Below, piece by piece: positions 1-15,689 of a stretch of 64,000 nt of DNA. Each line of letters opens with the position of its first letter. Position 1 is the stretch's first letter. A program made the translations under genes and the position numbers. This DNA is from Cordia subcordata (Eukaryota; Streptophyta; Magnoliopsida; Boraginales; Cordiaceae): assembly GCA_028554755.1 (NCBI GenBank), contig JAPTOF010000004.1, positions 5,935,001-5,999,000 on the forward strand. The letters run 5' to 3'. The notes under the pieces are model-generated. The model searched no databases and was not told the DNA's origin. It saw nothing but the letters and a program-made list of their open reading frames with translations.

Positions 1-213
1 TTTATATATGTGCGATATTGCTTGAGATGAAATTATTTCGAGCGGTAAAAAGAAAAGAAAAGAAAAGGTTATAGTGCAAAGTCTATTTGGGAAACAAGTA
101 GTAACATCTTTTAATGTTCTTCATTATTTTATATTTACTCATATGAGTTACATTATCAAATTTGCTTCAATACAATCGTCGAAAACATACAGTAGATACT
201 TCCAATCACTTAC

Positions 214-4034
<3,821 letters not shown>

Positions 4035-4116
4035 AGCAGGTAGTGGTAACAAGTCTTGCTGGCTAGAGAAGATCGAGGTGTAATTGTGCTTAGTTCTCTG
4101 AGCTCTCTAGCTCCTA

Positions 4117-4124
4117 TATTTATA
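4117..4124 (-). promoter_or_regulatory. TATA box of GH1 copy A
   Basis: TATAAATA on the minus strand, about 80 bp upstream of the ATG. It is conserved at the same distance in copies B and C. Position and consensus fit a core promoter with a short 5' leader. Confidence 0.65.
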
Positions 4125-4134
4125 GGCACCATAA

Positions 4135-5010
4135 AGGCATGGGGATGAAGAGCTTGTACATCACGATGGAATCAATGTTGTATGTGTAGTAACTCTTTAA
4201 ATCTTTATGGGTCCTGCACTCATGGCCAAAGGTAAAGGAGAATGTCTCTGCTGAGTCTTACTCCTTGGCCCCTTGTTTGCCTAAAACGGAAGTAAAGGAA
4301 ATATTCTATCATCCAAAAAGAGGGGGGGGGGGGGTGTGAGAAAAGAAGGAAATATTACATCTCATCTCTACTCTCCCTCAAACGAAATTAAAGGAAAGGC
4401 AAATTTTCTTTTCTTTCTTTTTTTTTTTCCCTCTCCTTGGCAGATGAAAAGGGAGTAACTCAGATCCTCCCATGAGATTTTATTCGCAACAAGAGATTTA
4501 TTACAATACCAAGTGCAGCGCATGCCATACAACTTTTGCGATGAAGTGGACGACAGACATTTATTATAATACCAAGTGCAACACACACCGTACAACTTTC
4601 TATAATTCAAAAATAACTCGCAACTTGCCCAAAAGAGTTTCGCTACTACTAGTGATAGCAAAATTAGCACAGTATACTGACCCAGTATTTTACCATACCG
4701 ATGTGCTCCATTTTTCTTTTTCGTTTCTCTTTTTCTTTTTTGGAGTCTGAGTTTTGAAATTTGTACGTGCATAAATGTCTAAAAAGATACGCATTATTCA
4801 TAAGAATGACTAAATCTCTATATGCTTTGTTGAACCAAGTGCTTTCCCTTGAATAGTCTTCCCTCCTCCATCATCACGTGGTTAATCAATTGGGGTTAGA
4901 ATAATTGGCAACGGTATGTTGATACGCGATGTGTTATTATCCAATAAAGAGCGCAAATGTTGAAGAGGCACGGACGGCTGAAAGACGGATACGACCTTGG
5001 TTCATTTTCT
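4135..5010 (-). promoter_or_regulatory. Proximal upstream region of GH1 copy A
   Basis: About 0.9 kb between the TATA box and the foldback element, nearly identical to the matching segments of copies B and C. It includes a run of about 13 G (4322-4334) and pyrimidine/purine tracts. Small mirrored ORFs here recur in every copy only because the DNA is duplicated; no gene is supported. Confidence 0.5.
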
Positions 5011-5022
5011 ATTTTTCAAATG

Positions 5023-6078
5023 GAGAAAGACCGTAAAGCTCTCTCAACTATATATTTTATTTCAAAGAGGCTCTTCAACTTTTTACAATTCCTTGGATGG
5101 TCCTTCAATCCATTGATTTTGTTAAAAGACCAAAAATATTCTCTCGTTGTTAGTCATATTTTGTAATTGGTATACAATCATTATATCTAATACTTTGCTG
5201 AACACCTTTTTGTCTATTTTTGTATTTTTTGCCAATACGTTCACACCATTTTTTTTATTACTTAAAAGTATAAAATTTTAAAATTAAAAATTAAAAATTA
5301 AAAATTAAATAAATGAAATAGTACAACTTAAAAATAAAAAAGTTAAAACATTATGAGATTAAGATTTTAAGAGATTAAAAGATAAAAAATAAATAATTAA
5401 CAATCTTTAAAACTAAAAAAATAAAATATCAAAATCAAATAAGTTAAATCATAAAAACCACTTTAAATTGCAATTTTAACCAAAAACATTATAACTTATA
5501 ACTTATAATTACAGCACATTTAATTGTAATTTTAAAATTATAACTTATAATTATAAAAAAAATTAATTTGTTTAATTAAAATTACAATTCAAAGTGCTAT
5601 ATATGATTTTACTTATTTGATATTAAAATTGAAATTTTTTTAGACTTTGTTAATATTTTATTTTTTTGAATTCTTTTAACCTCTTAAAATCTTAATCACA
5701 TAATCTTTTAATTTTTATTTTTAATTTCACAATTTTTAATTTTTTAAGTATTACTGTTTAATTTCTTTAATTTTTAATTTTTAGATTTTTAATTTTGAAC
5801 TTTGAATTTTGAATTTTCAAATTTTTAAATTTTTAAGCAATGAAAAAAAAATTGTGTGAACAAGTTAGCAAAAAAATATACGAAAATAAGCAAAAAGGCC
5901 GCCAACAGAGTCTCATATATAACTATTTCGTGCCAATTGCAAAATATAACTATCAATGTAAGGGTATTTTGGTCTTTTGACAAAATTAATGCATTGAAAT
6001 GACCTCCTAAAAATTATAAAGTGAGAGGATCTGTTTGGAATAAAATATATACTTGAGGGACCTGTATGTCTTTTTCTC
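5023..6078. mobile_element. Foldback, Mutator-like element (copy 1)
   Basis: Two very AT-rich arms of roughly 480 bp form an inverted repeat around about 5540. The outer ends read GAGAAAGACC and, inverted, GAGAAAAAGAC. It is flanked by ATTTTTCAAATG and ATTTTTTAAATG, a near-perfect duplication. A related sequence near 13.8 kb has this target motif once with no element. Long inverted arms and a 9-12 bp target duplication suggest a non-autonomous Mutator-like foldback. No transposase is present. Confidence 0.75.
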
Positions 6079-6343
6079 ATTTTTTAAATGTTATTTTTGT
6101 CTAAAGTTTCGGAACACTTTTTTATTTCTTGAGATATTTGATCTTGTTATTTCTGCCCATCATAACATTGTAGTTTTAGGCAAAAAAAAAAAAAAACCCA
6201 GATTAATCCCAAACCTACATTGTTAGAAGACATGGATTATGAAGATGAAGGATATAGTTGCATATATAATAGTATAAAATATTGTTTGATAATTTAAGAA
6301 AAATTAGGATACCATGAATAGTTCTCGTAAATGAATTTCGCGT

Positions 6344-7105
6344 CACGACTAGAAAATTAACTTTTAACGACCGTCATAATTGGTCGCTAAACCATGAAAT
6401 CATTCGGTAAAAATAATTAGCGACTGATTTAGCAACCAACAATGGTTGTCGCTGAACCCTTGGTCGCTAAATTAAAAATAGCGACCGATTTAGAATCGAT
6501 CGCTAATTAGCGACCAAATTATTGGTCGGTAAAGACGTATTTTTGCTTGCTAAATATCTTGTCCTAGCAAAGTTAAAGTCGGTCGCTAAATTAGTGACCG
6601 TTATTTGGCGACCGAATTATCGGTCGGTAAATTACCCACCGAAATGGCGGTCGGTAAAATGTTGTTAAACAAGTGCAATACCTCATCCACTTTAGTTTGC
6701 ACATAAACCTGCTAACATTTTATATATGTATACATATATCATCATAAATTTGTAATACAATAAACCAAATGCATTTAAATACATCTTCCAATCCAAATTG
6801 TCCCACATAATAAACCATACAATAATGTACCACTTAAAAACTTTAAAACATACCTGAAACTTTAAAACAAACCCGAAATAAATCGGTCGCTAAATTAGCG
6901 ATCGATTAACAATCCGTCACTAAAATTTAGCGACCGAATGTAAGTCAGTCGCTAAATTTAGCAACTGATATTATGATCGGTCGGTAAAAAGGGTCAAAAA
7001 TTATATTTAGCGACTAAAATTTGTTCGGTCGGTAAATATATAAATTAGCGACCGATATTGAGCGGTCGCTAATTTCAGTCGCTAAAAGCCAGTTTTCTAG
7101 TAATG
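6344..7105. mobile_element. CACTA-like non-autonomous element
   Basis: A 762-bp insertion found only in upstream copy A. Its ends are CACGACTAGAAAA and, inverted, CATTACTAGAAAA. Many subterminal repeats carry GGTCGCTAAATTAGCGACC-type motifs in both orientations. The flanks CGT and TGT fit a 3-bp target duplication, and the uninterrupted site is visible near 11040 and 36450. CAC-type ends, 3-bp duplication and subterminal repeats fit the CACTA (En/Spm) superfamily. No coding sequence. Confidence 0.75.
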
Positions 7106-7228
7106 TGTGGAGTATTTTTCTCCTCTCTCGGAGTCAAGAAATATTATACAAATTCCAGATTTTAAAAAGAAAAAAAATGACTTCAAGAAGCTTTTTACTA
7201 GCTTGATGCATGTTTACTTGCTTAGGCA

Positions 7229-8714
7229 CAGTGGCGGAGGAGCTAGGACCTGGGTATCAGAGGGGGCATATTTATGTTTAAAATTTTTATATAAATTAAA
7301 AAATAATTGTAAAATATATATTAATTAATATAATAATGACGTATTATTACACAAAGAAACGTAAAAAATAACTAAAGTTATTATAAATAGAACCACATTT
7401 TATAATGGTCCTTTGATATGACTTCTAATTTTGAAATTGTTGAATATCCAGTGTACTCTTAGTTTTATTATAAGTTATTTATTACCACTGTTTTTTTTTA
7501 TTTTTCTCTCTATTTTATTTATTTTTACTTTCTCGTTTTCATGACAAAACTAATTACATGTATTATTTATCCTAAATTTATTTTTCTATTATTTTGATTA
7601 AACCTCAAAATGGAAAAGAATAATACCCTTGTGCCAATCATGAGTAGGTGCATCTTCTTCACTAGGGGGTGGACTACATGTAATTTCGCCTCATATTATA
7701 ATAAAAAATATAAAAATAAGTAGTGAAAATTTTTCTTTCAAAAGGTTAGGGGTGGAGGTGAAAATGCAGATCGGGTATCCGAGTCCGAACCTGAACCCAA
7801 TCGGATGGAAAAAATACAAAAACCTTGGATTTGGATATATCCTATATCTGATAAAATCACCGGACATCAGGTAGCTTTTTCCCCTACCTGAACCTGATAC
7901 GAAAAACCCAAAAAAATACGCACGTACCACTCCATACTAAATCATTCACCATAATATTCTAATATAACACATATATAAACACACATTTTATATAATACAT
8001 TAATATTAAAATGTACAATTAAAAAAAAAAGAAAAAAGGGTATTCTACAAAAGTAATGAAAAGTTAAATAACATAATTAAGCTATTTGTAAATACGTTAG
8101 ACAAATGAATTGAGTAATATAATTAGAATTAACAAAATGTAACATTAATTTAGCATAAATATTTGTTATGTTTACGTTAGATAAATGTGGAAATATATTT
8201 GTACAGTTAATATTTATTAATTTTTCCTTTTTGTTTGGTTCATAGTTATGATGGAAATGTCTTTATATTTTAAAAAGAGTTGATTTGTCTATCGTCATTT
8301 TGACAACCTCTTTTTTTTTGGAGCTAATGCTTAGCTAATTGTATACCCAACATCTCTTGTTTATTGGAGCCGATGCTTAGTTTTGAGCATGGTGCTGTTT
8401 GCTATTTGTGTACATGGATGTAATTAGTTTGACTATCAATGATTTGCTAACTTTGCGCCAAAAAAGAAATAGTAAACAAAGTTATACTTTTCAGCTTCAT
8501 AGAAATGTCAGATATCCGAACTTCCGAATCCAAAAAACTCGCCATTCAAAAAATTCGATATCCAGCCAGATAGTTACTTTTTAACTACCTGATCGGTTTT
8601 TTTTCCCATCCAAAACTCAAAAAATTCAATTATTCAAAAATCCGATTCGATTTTCATCCCTAGTAATTAGGGGGTGCCTGTGCACCCATTCAAATGAATG
8701 TGGCTCCGCCGGTG
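7229..8714. mobile_element. hAT-like non-autonomous element with nested insertion
   Basis: Ends are CAGTGGCGGAG and, inverted, CACCGGCGGAGC. Eight-base flanks CTTAGGCA (left) and CTTAAATG (right) look like a decayed target duplication. The paralogous stretch at 20313-20320 has CTTAAACA once and no element, acting as an empty site. Size, ends and 8-bp duplication fit hAT. The interior has no transposase and contains a second hAT-like element. Confidence 0.65.
7747..8662. mobile_element. Nested hAT-like element (TAGGGGTG ends)
   Basis: Begins TAGGGGTGGAGGTGAAAAT and ends ATTTTCATCCCTA, an imperfect inverted pair. Subterminal GATCGG/CCGAAC-type motifs resemble the element at 14577-15390. No convincing target duplication was found, so the exact borders are uncertain. 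Confidence 0.45.
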
Positions 8715-8722
8715 CTTAAATG

Positions 8723-8919
8723 TATGACTTCTTAATGCACGCTTCATAATAGTACTTTGTATGAGATTCATTACAATTATCTAATATTCTGACACTCTTT
8801 AAGCAGGGTTTATTATAGCACAATTTTGACATTCTCCTCACACCATAAAGAGGGTGTTTGGCTTTGCTTATTTGGTGCTTATTTGGTGTTTGACTGTGCT
8901 TATTTGGTGCTTATCTTCA
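8723..8919. other. Spacer with short TTTGGTGCTT repeats
   Basis: Non-coding. Around 8850-8915 the motif GCTTATTTGGTGCTTATTT is repeated, matching one arm of the small foldback at 43811-43911. No gene seen. Confidence 0.4.
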
Positions 8920-9752
8920 TGATGGAATCAATGTTGTATGAGTAGTAACTTTTTAAATCTTTATGGGTCCGACACTCATGGCCAAAGGTAAAAGAGAATG
9001 TCTTTGCTAAGTCTTACTCCTTGGGCCCTTGTTTGCCTAAAACTGAAGTAAAGGAAATATTCTATCATCAAAAAAGATAAAAGAAAAAAAAAGAAGAAGA
9101 AATATTACATCTCATCCCTACTCTCCCTCAAATGAAATTAAAGGAAAGCAATTTTTTTTCTTCCTTTCCTTGGTAGATGAAATGGGAGTAACTCCGATTT
9201 TCCCCTAAGATTTTATTCACAACAAAAGATTTACTATAATACCAAGTACAGTGCATACCATACAACTTTTGCGACTATGTGGAAGACAGACATTTATTAC
9301 AAGACTACCTGCAACACATACCATACAACTTTCTATAATTTGAAAATAACTTGTAACTTGCCCAAAAAAGTTTCTCTACTACTGGTGATAGCAAAATTAG
9401 CACAGTATACTGACCCGGTATTTTACCATACGGATGTGCTCCATTTTTCTTTTTCTTTTCTCTTTTTCTTTCTTGCAGTATGAGTTTTGAGATGTGTACG
9501 TGTATAAATGTCTAAAAAGATACGCATTATCCAAAAGAATAACTAAATCTCTATATGATTTGTTGAACCAATTGCTTTCTCTTGAATAGTCTTCCCTCCA
9601 TCATCACGTAATTAATCAATTGGGATTAGAATAATTGGCAACGGTATGTTGACACGTGAAGCGTTATTATCCAATAAAGAACACAAATGTTGAAGAGGCA
9701 TGGACGACTGAAACACGGATACGACCTTGGTTCATTTTCTATCTTTTAAAGG
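8920..9752. repeat. Gene-less paralog of the GH1 upstream region
   Basis: Aligns in the same orientation with 4160-5022 upstream of copy A, with many substitutions. Where copy A continues into TATA box, leader and exon 1, this copy breaks off into unrelated sequence. It looks like a duplicated upstream segment without its gene. Confidence 0.75.
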
Positions 9753-10784
9753 GAGAAAGACGTACAAATCTCGCAAATATATGCTTTAACCAAACAAGTC
9801 CTTCAATTTTTTATAATCTCTTGGACGGTCTTCCGAATGCATTGATTTTGTTAAAAGATCAAAAATATTCTCACATTTTTAGTCATATTTTGCAATTGGT
9901 ATGCAACTTTTTTATCTAATACTTTGTTGAACACTTTTTTGTCTATTTTCGTATTTTTTGCCAAAAAGTTCTCACCAATTTTTTATTGCTTAAAAGTTTA
10001 AAAATTTAAACATTCAAATTTTAAAGATTAAAAATTAAAGAAATTAAAAAGTACAACTTAAAAATTAAAAATTTAAAAGATTATGAGATTAAGATTTTAA
10101 GAGTTTAAAAGATAAAAAATAAAAAATTAACAATCTTTAAAACTAAAAAAATTAAAATATCAAAATCAAATACGTAAAGTCATAAAAAGCACTTTGAATT
10201 GCAATTTAACCAAAAAATTTTAACTTATAACTTATAATTATAGCACTTTAAATTGTAATTCTATAATTATAACTTACAATTATAAAAATATTTTAATTTT
10301 TTAATTAAAATTACAATTCAATGTGCTATTTATGATTTTACTTATTTAATTTTAATATTTTAATTTTTTTGCTTTAAACTTTGTTAGTTTTTTATTTTTT
10401 AAATTCTTTTAACCTCTTAAAATGTTAAGCTCATAATATTTTAAGTTTTTTATGTTTTTAACTTTTTAATTATTATTTTTTAATTTGTTTAATTGTTAAT
10501 TTTAGATTTTTAATTTTAAAATTTGATTTTTTAATTTTTTAAACAATGAAAAAAAAGTATGTGAACATGTTGGTGAAAAAAATACGAAATTAAGCAAAAA
10601 TGTAGCTGACAAAGTCTCATTTATAAAGGTTTTATGCCAATTACAAAATATGACCATCAATGTGAGGGTATTTTGGTCTTTCAACAAAGTTAATATATTG
10701 AAAAGACCTCCTAAGAATTATAAAAAGTTAGAGAACCTGTTTGAAATAAAGCATATACTTTAAGAATTTGCATGCCTTTTTCTC
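9753..10784. mobile_element. Foldback, Mutator-like element (copy 2)
   Basis: The same inverted-repeat element as at 5023-6078, with the same GAGAAAGAC ends and flanking CTTTTAAA/TTTTTAAATG motifs. It was probably carried along in the duplication rather than inserted anew, because the flanks on both sides are also paralogous. Confidence 0.7.
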
Positions 10785-11420
10785 ATTTTTTAAATGTTAT
10801 CCTTGTTTAAAAGTTTTGGAACACTTTTTTATTTCTTGAGATATTTGATCTTGTTATTTCTGCCCATCATAACATTGTAGTTTCAGAAAAAAAATCACGA
10901 TTAATCCCAAACCCACATAGTTACAAAAATGGATTATGAAGATGAAGGATATAGTTGCATATATAACAGTATAAAATAATATTTGACATTTTAAGGAAAA
11001 TTAGGATACCATGAATAGTTCTCATAAATGCATTTCGCGTGGAGTAATTTTTCACCTCTCTCAGTCAAGAAATATTATACAAATTCCGGAATTTGAAAAG
11101 AAAAAAAAAAATGACTTCAAGAAGCTTTTTACTGGCTTGAAGCATGTTTACTTGCTTAGAGAGAGTGAAGGAACCAGGACCCGAGTGTCAGAGGGAGCAT
11201 ATTTATGTTTAAATTTTTTATATAAATTAAAAAATAATTATAAAATAAATATTAATTAATATAATAATGACATATTAATACATAAAGAAACATAAAAAAT
11301 AACTAAAATTATTATAAATAGAACCACATTGTATATTGGTCTTTTGATATGACATCAAAATTTGAAATTGTTAAAAATCCAGTGTTCTCTTAGTGTTATT
11401 ATAAATTATTTAGTACTACT
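10785..11420. repeat. Continuation of the second upstream-region paralog
   Basis: Matches 6079-7440 but lacks the 762-bp CACTA-like element; the uninterrupted site is at about 11036. Homology stops at ACTACT, where a 1.95-kb insertion begins, and resumes at 13376. Confidence 0.7.
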
Positions 11421-12850
11421 AGATGTTGTTTTAAAAACTTGCAAGTGCACGGATCGAAAGTAGTGTAGTGTGTGCAAGAGTACGGGTATCGTCTCCTTAA
11501 GGAGGCCTCTAACTATGGTTTCTAAGTCCTATGTATCCTAGATTAACTACGTGTAGAAACAAAATTATTTTTGAGATTTTTTTTTCGAATTTTGAATTAA
11601 AGGGAACTCTAAACTATCCTATTAAAACTAAAGTGCATAAATTAAACTAAAAGTAAATAGAAAACAATGAAAAGAAAGCAATTGGGAACGACTAGAAGAA
11701 TTCGGTAATGTGAAACGGCTTAGGGTCGGATTACTTCCTATGTTCGACTAGTGATTGGACTAACTATGGATCGTCGGCAATCAATAGCTCTAGTGCCTTA
11801 GTTTATTAGCTAACCTTATTACCCTTAATTAAACGTGCACTCCTATCCCTAAATGGGTCCTTTCTAGAGCATAGGTTTGTCCTACTAATTAAGGGTTAGC
11901 AACTATACCAACAACTTAAGTGATTGACTAATCCAAGTTGATTAAGCCACACGCATTAATTGTGTTTCAAACTAAGGATGGAACCACTTAATCTTAAGCC
12001 TATTCAAGCACAATTAGCAAATCTAGCGAGCGATAGATCATGGCTCACACATTAACAATGTTTCATGCCAAGCTCAAGACCAATAATCATAAACAATTTC
12101 AAAACAAGCATGCATAAACTCTCTTGGGACTTTCAACAAACACATAGACATGGTGCATTAAAGTCATCAACAATTCTCCACAAGTTATGCAATCATCAGA
12201 CCTCACAATATCCATAAAAGTCAAAATCCAACACTAAGCCATAACATAATCCATAATCTAACCCTAACCTAAAGCAATTAATTCAACATGCTAAAAGAGA
12301 GGGAAAAACTAAAATTTAATATAAAAAATATCAATTCCATGTCCAAGAAATTAAATCTCAAGCTTAGAACCTCTTCCCGCTTCAATTGCGCTCAAATTCA
12401 ACTTCAAAAAGCAATTTTCAGCAATGAAATCCAACTTGACAGTAACTTTTTTGCACCAATTTAGCTCTCTTTTTAGCCCCAAAACAGCCCCAAAACCTGC
12501 AGAAATAAGCACACAAATAGTGTATTTATAAAGCCCTAATTAGTAGAAAGCAAATTCAAAGAAAAGAACAAGCAAAATCTCTTGTTTCTGTAGCTTTTCA
12601 GACTAATTTCTGCACTTTTTCCTGCAGAAAGACTTGCTGGAATTTGCCTCTTTTTACACCCAAATCAATCCTAAAAATTTTCCTTTTGTGTGTGAATGTG
12701 TGAGAGTATGTATGTGAGATTATGTGTGTGTTTGATGCTGAAAAGAGGGACGAAAATAGAAAAAAATTGGGCTGATGCAGCGCTTCTCTTTTTTTCTCGT
12801 TCTTGACTGCTCTCTTTTTCTTCTCTTCTCCCCCCAACTTGTTGATGAGT

Positions 12851-12892
<42 letters not shown>

Positions 12893-13375
12893 TGCTGTGT
12901 TTTTGTGCCCTAAAGAAAGAAAAGAAAAGGAAAAGGAAAAGTAGGATTCAAGTCATTAGTTAATATAATATACAATATACACTCCCTTAGCTTATGTATT
13001 ATGTACATACATATATAATATTCTAACTATGGCTTAAAACCCTCGAGCTTAATTAATTATGTCCTAAACTAATTTAGTGAACTCTAATTTAACTAACTAA
13101 AATTCCTAGAATCCTAATTCTAGTTATTTAATATCTTAATTCCAATGTAACCGAGCTAACTTATGAATTTAATTTCCTAATTCCTAATTAATCAAAATTA
13201 TTATATATAAAAAAATGAAAATAGAATAGAAAATGCATAAAACGATAAAAAATGATACACCACACATAAATACTCAATGAGACCTAATAATCATTCAGAA
13301 GCTCGAAATAGACAAAATTAGCACCAAAACACGCACTCAAAATCATGCAATTTACACTTAAAAAACACACACATC
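11421..13375. mobile_element. 1.95-kb unclassified insertion
   Basis: Interrupts the second upstream paralog and is flanked on both sides by ACTACT (11415-11420 and 13376-13381), consistent with a target duplication. Outer ends GATGTTGTTTTAAAAACTTG and, inverted, GATGTGTGTGTTTTTTAAG are weakly alike. No coding region, but it contains a long (AT)n tract. The superfamily cannot be assigned. Confidence 0.6.
12853..12890. repeat. (AT)n microsatellite
   Basis: About 19 uninterrupted AT dinucleotides inside the 1.95-kb insertion. Confidence 0.95.
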
Positions 13376-13990
13376 ACTACTGTTTTCTTTTATTTTTCTC
13401 TCTATTTTATTTGTTTTTACTTTCTCGTTTTCATGACAAAACTAATTACATGTATTATTTATCTTGAATTTGTTTTTCTATTTTTTTTATTAAAACCTCA
13501 AAATGGAAAAGAATAGTACTCTCGTCGAAATCGTGAGTAGGTACATCTTCCTCACAAGGGGTGCACCACACATAAATTCGCCTCACATTATAACAAAAAA
13601 TAAGTAGTAAAAATTAATAATGACTCCTAACTTCCCCAAAAAGTTTCTCGATTACCATAGTGTCCTAACTGGGTGTTTTACCAGACAGATATGCTCGACT
13701 TTTTTTTTTTTCTTTTTTCTTTTCTCGAGTTTGAGTTCTCGGACGTGTTACATGCATAAATGTCTACAAATAAACACGGAAACGACCTTGTTTCATTTTT
13801 TATTTTTTAAATGTTATTTTCGTCTAAAGTAATTGGTTCAACAAACCATATAGAGGTTTAGTTATTCTTCTGGAAAATGTGCATATTCGTAGACATTTAT
13901 GACCGAATACCCACTAATTAAGTACTATGGTAGTTTTACTATCACCATTAATAGAAAAACTTCTTGGGGAAGTTAGGAGTTATTCATAAA
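13376..13990. repeat. Rearranged upstream-region fragments, including an empty foldback site
   Basis: 13382-13615 continues the second paralog (matches 7494-7730). 13620-13835 matches the segment around 4620-5022 and passes straight through ATTTTTTAAATG at 13797-13820 with no foldback element. 13830-13990 repeats part of the same segment in inverted orientation. A mosaic, non-coding. Confidence 0.65.
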
Positions 13991-14283
13991 TGACAGAAAG
14001 TTGAAAAAGATAACTGTTCTTTCGTTTTTGGGTGAAAACTAAAGATTATTAATGCTTCACCTGGCATGGAACTATACATGCACACAACCAGACAAACTTT
14101 CCTTCTCCTTTTTTGGCTCTTGATTCTTGGATACAGCTAGGTTTTGGCTTCTTTTGTACTATAGAGTGTCTATCCTTCACATACAGGGCGGGACCACCTT
14201 TACTTGAGGGAATGCACAAGCATCCATGACTTTTTTCTATTTAAAAAAAAAAAAAAGATTACTAGGTTTTTTTGTTTGTTGTT

Positions 14284-14372
14284 TAATTTTGTAATAACCG
14301 AGAAGATTTCAAAAGCAATGCCGACCTTTGCTTTGGAAAATTTGATGACAAAATAAAAAAATTGGATATATA
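14284..14372 (+). pseudogene. Relic of GH1 exon 7
   Basis: The stretch matches the end of intron 6 plus the start of exon 7 of the beta-glucosidase genes. Conceptual translation EDFKSNADLCFGKFDDKIK parallels [19 protein letters not shown] of the intact copies. The splice acceptor is lost (TAATAACCG in place of TAATGACAG) and similarity stops before the catalytic TFNEP motif. No other exon was recognised nearby, so this is a small decayed fragment. It shows a fourth, older GH1 locus or gene piece here. Confidence 0.75.
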
Positions 14373-14576
14373 GCTTTTAAGCGTAGATTTTACTATGCGT
14401 ACTTCTACAGAACACTGTATACTTTAGACAAGATGAAAGATACAAGTTTAAAAAAAATAAAAATTTGAAGCCTCTCATCTCCTTTTCTCCCTCTCACACT
14501 CTTCCTCTTTCTTCTTTCTATCCCTTTACAACAAAATCAAACTGTCTGATTTTAAATCGGATATGACCATCGTGAT

Positions 14577-15390
14577 TAGGGGTGGGAATCGGACTGGATA
14601 TTCAGATAGTTAGATACCAGATATTCAGATATCGGATTGAAAAACTAGTTAGCCGATCGGATAACTAAAAACTACCTATCCGGCCGGATACCAGACTTTT
14701 GGATAGCGGATAATTCAGATATAGATTTTCGGATTTTTGGATATTTTTTAATAAACTAAAAAAAATTCAAATCATGGCTATTATTTTAAATATCTTTTTG
14801 AAATTATCGATTCTTAGGCAAGTAACTCGCTTTTTAAAATGAAAAAAGGAGACATAGACATAAAATGAAAACATAGTCTTTCACAAAATCATAAAACATA
14901 AGACACATAGAAAACACGCCAGTACTTAGATATAAGAGTTAAATAAAAAATATAGTCCCTACCTCTACTTAGAAAACACACAAAAAGCTTAGATGCGCTC
15001 CATACCACACACATTAAATAAGAAGTCTGTACAATCCACAATCCATATTCTATACACACCAAATACAAAGTCTATATGTTTACAATCCATAGTCCACACA
15101 CATTAAATAAAGTTTAAAGTTTTTAACATAAGAAACATGACAAGATAATTTCCAATGAAGTGCACTTTCAAGTCTTGAGTCTTGACTTTTGTTGACTAGT
15201 ATAGTATTATATTATTTTAATTTAAAAAAAAGTTTGTGCAATCCGATATCCGAACGGGTAGCAAAATTGCTACCCGATATCCTACTCGAATATCAGAAAA
15301 AATTCCGAATATCGGATCGGATATATCCAAAATCCGAAAAAGCTTTTTTTACCTATCCTTTCAGATACGGATCGGATAATCCCACCCCTA
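14577..15390. mobile_element. hAT-like non-autonomous element
   Basis: Starts TAGGGGTGGGAATCGG and ends with the near inverse ATCCCACCCCTA. Flanking eight-base words ATCGTGAT and ATCACGAT differ at two positions, fitting an old hAT target duplication. Subterminal GGATATCGGATCGG-type motifs abound. No transposase. Confidence 0.7.
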
Positions 15391-15689
15391 ATCACGATCA
15401 TCATCTTTGCACGACCATAACGATAGTTTTCAATCTTCATGTCGATTTCATTTCATCGTCAATACGAGTTGTCACTACTATTATCTTTCTTTCTTTGTTT
15501 TAGTTATTTTCTCAAATCTATAACAACAGATTTGTGTATGCATCGTGGTAGTGGTGTATATTATGTGGTTGATGTATATGAGTGAAAGGATAGAGAATTT
15601 GGCTATCTAACAAATGATTTAAAATAATGTAGATTAAGCTTTTGATGTTTTGGCTAAATCAAATTTGTCTATTTCCTATATTAAAGTTT

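Noticed and set aside
4368..4772. 134-aa open frame upstream of gene A, with counterparts at 37999-38409 and 59770-60084
   Set aside because: It recurs only because the upstream DNA is duplicated. It overlaps an equally open frame on the other strand, contains homopolymer-coded Lys/Phe runs, and differs at its ends between copies. No known domain.
7747..8662. Eight-base target duplication for the nested TAGGGGTG element
   Set aside because: Flanks CAAAAGGT and GTAATTAG do not match; borders left uncertain.
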